NCBI GenBank assembly: GCA_003255065.1
Contig: QAOA01007460.1
Coordinates: 62,001 to 126,000, forward strand
Reading direction: 5' to 3'
DNA length: 64,000 nucleotides
DNA from: Cercis canadensis
Lineage: Eukaryota > Streptophyta > Magnoliopsida > Fabales > Fabaceae
Made by a program: the position numbers and the translations under genes. The notes beneath the pieces were generated by a model that searched no databases, had not been told where the DNA came from, and saw only the letters and a list, made by a program, of their open reading frames with translations. How positions within the stretch are numbered: the first letter of the stretch is position 1; every line of letters begins with the position of its first letter. Of this stretch, positions 61,391 through 64,000 are shown piece by piece.

Positions 61391-62351
61391 ATGACTAAAA
61401 GTTAATTAGGCACATGCACTAGTTCTTTTTTTTTTTTTTTTTTTACTAGGTACACTATATAGGTTTAATTGGACAGGTACTTGACTAATCCTCCAAGGTA
61501 CTGTTAGGCGCTCTTTATAGCGGGGATTTCTCTTTCTTCTCCAAACTCCTTGAATTGGGGGAACACATAAGTGAAGACAAGAAAGAAATATGGGAGTTTG
61601 AGATTATCCTTTGGTTTCTTTTTCTTTTTTAATTTTAAACTTCCAAACAAGGGGATAGATACATTTACTCATTTTTTTTTTCTCTTTTTTCTCTCCAATT
61701 TTAACTCCCAAACAAACCCTAAGAAGATCTTGTATTTAAATTTATTTCCTCAAATTTCTTTTAAACATTATTTAGATAACATTATTAAATTTTATATTAA
61801 ATATATTTACTTTATAAATAAAGAATAAATTTATAAAATTATAAATTTTTATTTATTTCTTTTTCTTTCCTCTACCCTTTCTGTTTCTCTCTTTCCTCTT
61901 CTCTCATCTCCTTTCCTCTCACTTCAAACTCTCCAACAGATCCTTAATGAATTATATTTATAAACAATAAACGTTTGTCTGCAAAATTCCTAAATAATGA
62001 TTATCTCTTGATCTCTCGTAATTTCTTATCTTTCTTTATGTCACGTTAATTGCTTACCGGTGGCCAGGATTCTTTAGTCAGATGTGAAATTACATTCATC
62101 AAAGATCTTGGACTCTTAATTATTATAAAATATATTTCAAAAGGAAAATTGACTTAAGCGAATAATATTATTTCAATTCTCCGTATATATTATAATATTA
62201 AGTGATTTGTTTTTGTTGAATATATGTCCGTATATTGATTTTATTGGATCAAAATAAATGTGGACAAACAAGAAATAAAGAAGAGGAAATGAAGATCATG
62301 TTCGATGGGTCTTCATATATTTTTGTATACACACAAAGTATCTCCACACCC
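61391..62351. other. AT- and pyrimidine-rich intergenic sequence
   Basis: T-runs and CTTTTTCTCT-type stretches (61570-61930). No gene recognised. Confidence 0.5.
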
Positions 62352-62505
62352 TTTAGATATGAGACTAATTACTGGTCGAGACAGGAGTAATAACTGGTAA
62401 ATCCTTCCCAACAAGTATGACTTTAAGAATTTAAACTCATGACTTTTAGCCTAGAATATCTTGGAGCTTAGCCTGTTTTCACTGAGTCAAATCCTTGTTG
62501 GTATG
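62352..62505 (-). mobile_element. Possible SINE, tRNA-like head
   Basis: The minus strand reads ATTTGACTCAGTGAAAACAGG (A-box-like) then ATGAGTTTAAATTC (degenerate B box), followed by a GGAAGGATTTACCAGTTATT body. Weak B box; ends not defined. Confidence 0.4.
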
Positions 62506-63578
62506 GGTCTTCATACATTGATTCCATGAAAAGAAAAATCCACCAATGCATATTTGCCTAAATTAGAAATAATTAATGTATAAAATCACAATAAAAAACT
62601 AACAAGGTATCAAATTCTTAATGCTGTTTGAAATAATTGTACACAACAAGAGACAACTCATCCCTTTCTCATAAATTATACCTCGTTAGCTATAGCTGAA
62701 TCTTTATTCAATTTACGCGATTCTTTCTAATTTTAATTATTAGACTACAGTCTTATAGCTGAAAATATCATTATAATTCCCAATTTAGCAATCGAGCTGT
62801 ACCCTGCTGGACATAACCATTAACTTCATGGAACCTCAACTAATATTCCACCAATTTCTTATAGAATCTCTAATTTCCAGGACATTTTTGTTTTTTAAAC
62901 TCACACAATCTCACACATTTTGATTTGAAAATTTTTGGGCCCTACAAAAAAAAGTAATTGTCAATAAAGAAAAACAAATTTAATTGAACTAATTAATTTT
63001 AGTTTGTATAGTTTTGTCTAACGTAAATCAGTGTGAATCAATGTGAACCTAACTGACATGTTGCGAGTATTACTCGTCTTCATCAGCGCCACTTTGTTTA
63101 TGCTAACTAATTTGCTTATATATAATAGGAACATATGCTCATTTCATTGTACTTTAATTTACATCTTTCCTTGTTTTCTTCCTTCTTCTCACTCCGACAC
63201 TAAAGGATCGCATAGAAAGAAGAAGAGACTCTTTCATTAGCCCAGGTAATTAGTTTTTAATATTATCTTTTAGTTTATAATTAATTTAATAATTTCATAA
63301 CATAATGAAATTTGTATTCGTTTGTTTGTTTGTTTCGCGAGAAAATATTGGTTTTTTATTTGTTCAAGTGGGCTTCCATTTTTATAAAATTTTCTTGTCT
63401 CCATTGAAGTTTTTCTCTGTATTTACTTGCTTCTAAGGAATTAGCAGTGGCTGATTTTCTTGTCTGCATAAAATTTAACACTGTGTTCTATGATTGACGT
63501 CGTTTTCGTGAGAAATTCTGTGTCTTCTATAGCTTTGGATCCATATTAGTCACTTAGATTTGAGGTATGATATTCGTT
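62506..63578. other. Intergenic, nothing recognised
   Basis: No protein domain on either strand. A 65-codon frame at 63043-63240 starts with a hydrophobic stretch but lacks any other support. Confidence 0.45.
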
Positions 63579-63935
63579 TTCTGGGTTTTGTTTGGTTTCC
63601 AAGAAACAGTAGGAAAATCTTACATGTAAGGATCTAATCCGTGTAGCCTCTTTATGTCCACATCAAGAAACAGGGTGAGGAAAGGGAAAAGAGAAGAAAA
63701 AATAGATTTTTTTTTTTGGGGTAACCAAACAGAAGAAGATGAAACAGAGAACTGGGAATCTGGGTTTTGATTGGTTTCGAAGAAACAGTAGGAAAATCTT
63801 ATGTATAAGGAGCTAAATTTCTTGTACTCTCTTCATGCCAAAATCAATAGAAAAACAGAGACCGACTTTCTGGGCTACCAAACAGGGTAATAAAAGCAGA
63901 GAACAAGCAGAGGAATTAAAACTGTTAAACCCATC
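63579..63935. repeat. About 180-bp imperfect duplication at the window end
   Basis: TCTGGGTTTTG(T/A)TTGGTTTC followed by AAGAAACAGTAGGAAAATCTT recurs at 63579 and 63759, with divergence afterwards. It could be the 5' region of a gene outside the window. Confidence 0.7.
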
Positions 63936-64000
63936 GTCGTTTACGTGTTTCTTTTGAAGATTTTCTTCTTATAGTGACAATGTTGTCGTTTATATCTTCT

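Overview
This is nuclear DNA of a flowering plant. It is AT-rich, gene-poor and packed with plant-type mobile elements (Copia, Ty3/gypsy, MULE, hAT, CACTA, SINE, LINE and a caulimovirid-like relic). Gene models have introns and dispersed relics repeat across the window. The style suggests a heterozygous, probably woody, eudicot; I cannot name the species. Three short near-identical tandem duplications, each split by a single N, look like unmerged alleles in the assembly.

Only one host gene looks intact: a CAT1-type cationic amino acid transporter (two exons, 20584-28248, 584 codons plus stop). Its 5.9-kb intron holds a LINE tail and a decayed CACTA transposon. All other coding material is broken or captured.

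Layout. 1-1.7 kb: Copia gag and 5' LTR (minus strand). 2.2-2.7 kb: faint gypsy-like gag. 3.57-4.13 kb: hAT-like MITE with two tRNA-like pol III promoters. 4.3-7.0 kb: 5'-truncated endogenous pararetrovirus-like relic. 7.0-9.2 kb: truncated copy of a long LTR-like repeat (LTR-A). 9.9-14.3 kb: Pack-MULE-like element carrying exons of ribosomal protein L11, with a hAT MITE inside. 15.5-17.9 kb: Pack-MULE with a perfect 9-bp target duplication carrying an ARM-repeat gene fragment, itself invaded by a hAT MITE and an LTR fragment. 20.6-28.5 kb: the transporter gene. 29.9-54.6 kb: a five-deep nest, in which solo LTR-A holds a MULE (transposase plus plant-mobile-domain gene), which holds a hAT, which holds an Athila-like gypsy element, which holds solo LTR-B. 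Target-site duplications at the layers are perfect (ATGTG, GCTCCAAC, ATGAC, GAAGG) except for the MULE, whose duplication is imperfect. A separate MITE in the MULE has a perfect 9-bp duplication. 54.6-64 kb: intergenic sequence with minisatellites, SINEs, a LINE tail and a 482-bp insert carrying an ACC-oxidase exon fragment between 35-bp direct repeats.

Apart from the transporter, no set of genes here works together. The interest lies in transposon archaeology: order of insertion, gene capture, and assembly artefacts. All calls are by eye; no database search was run.
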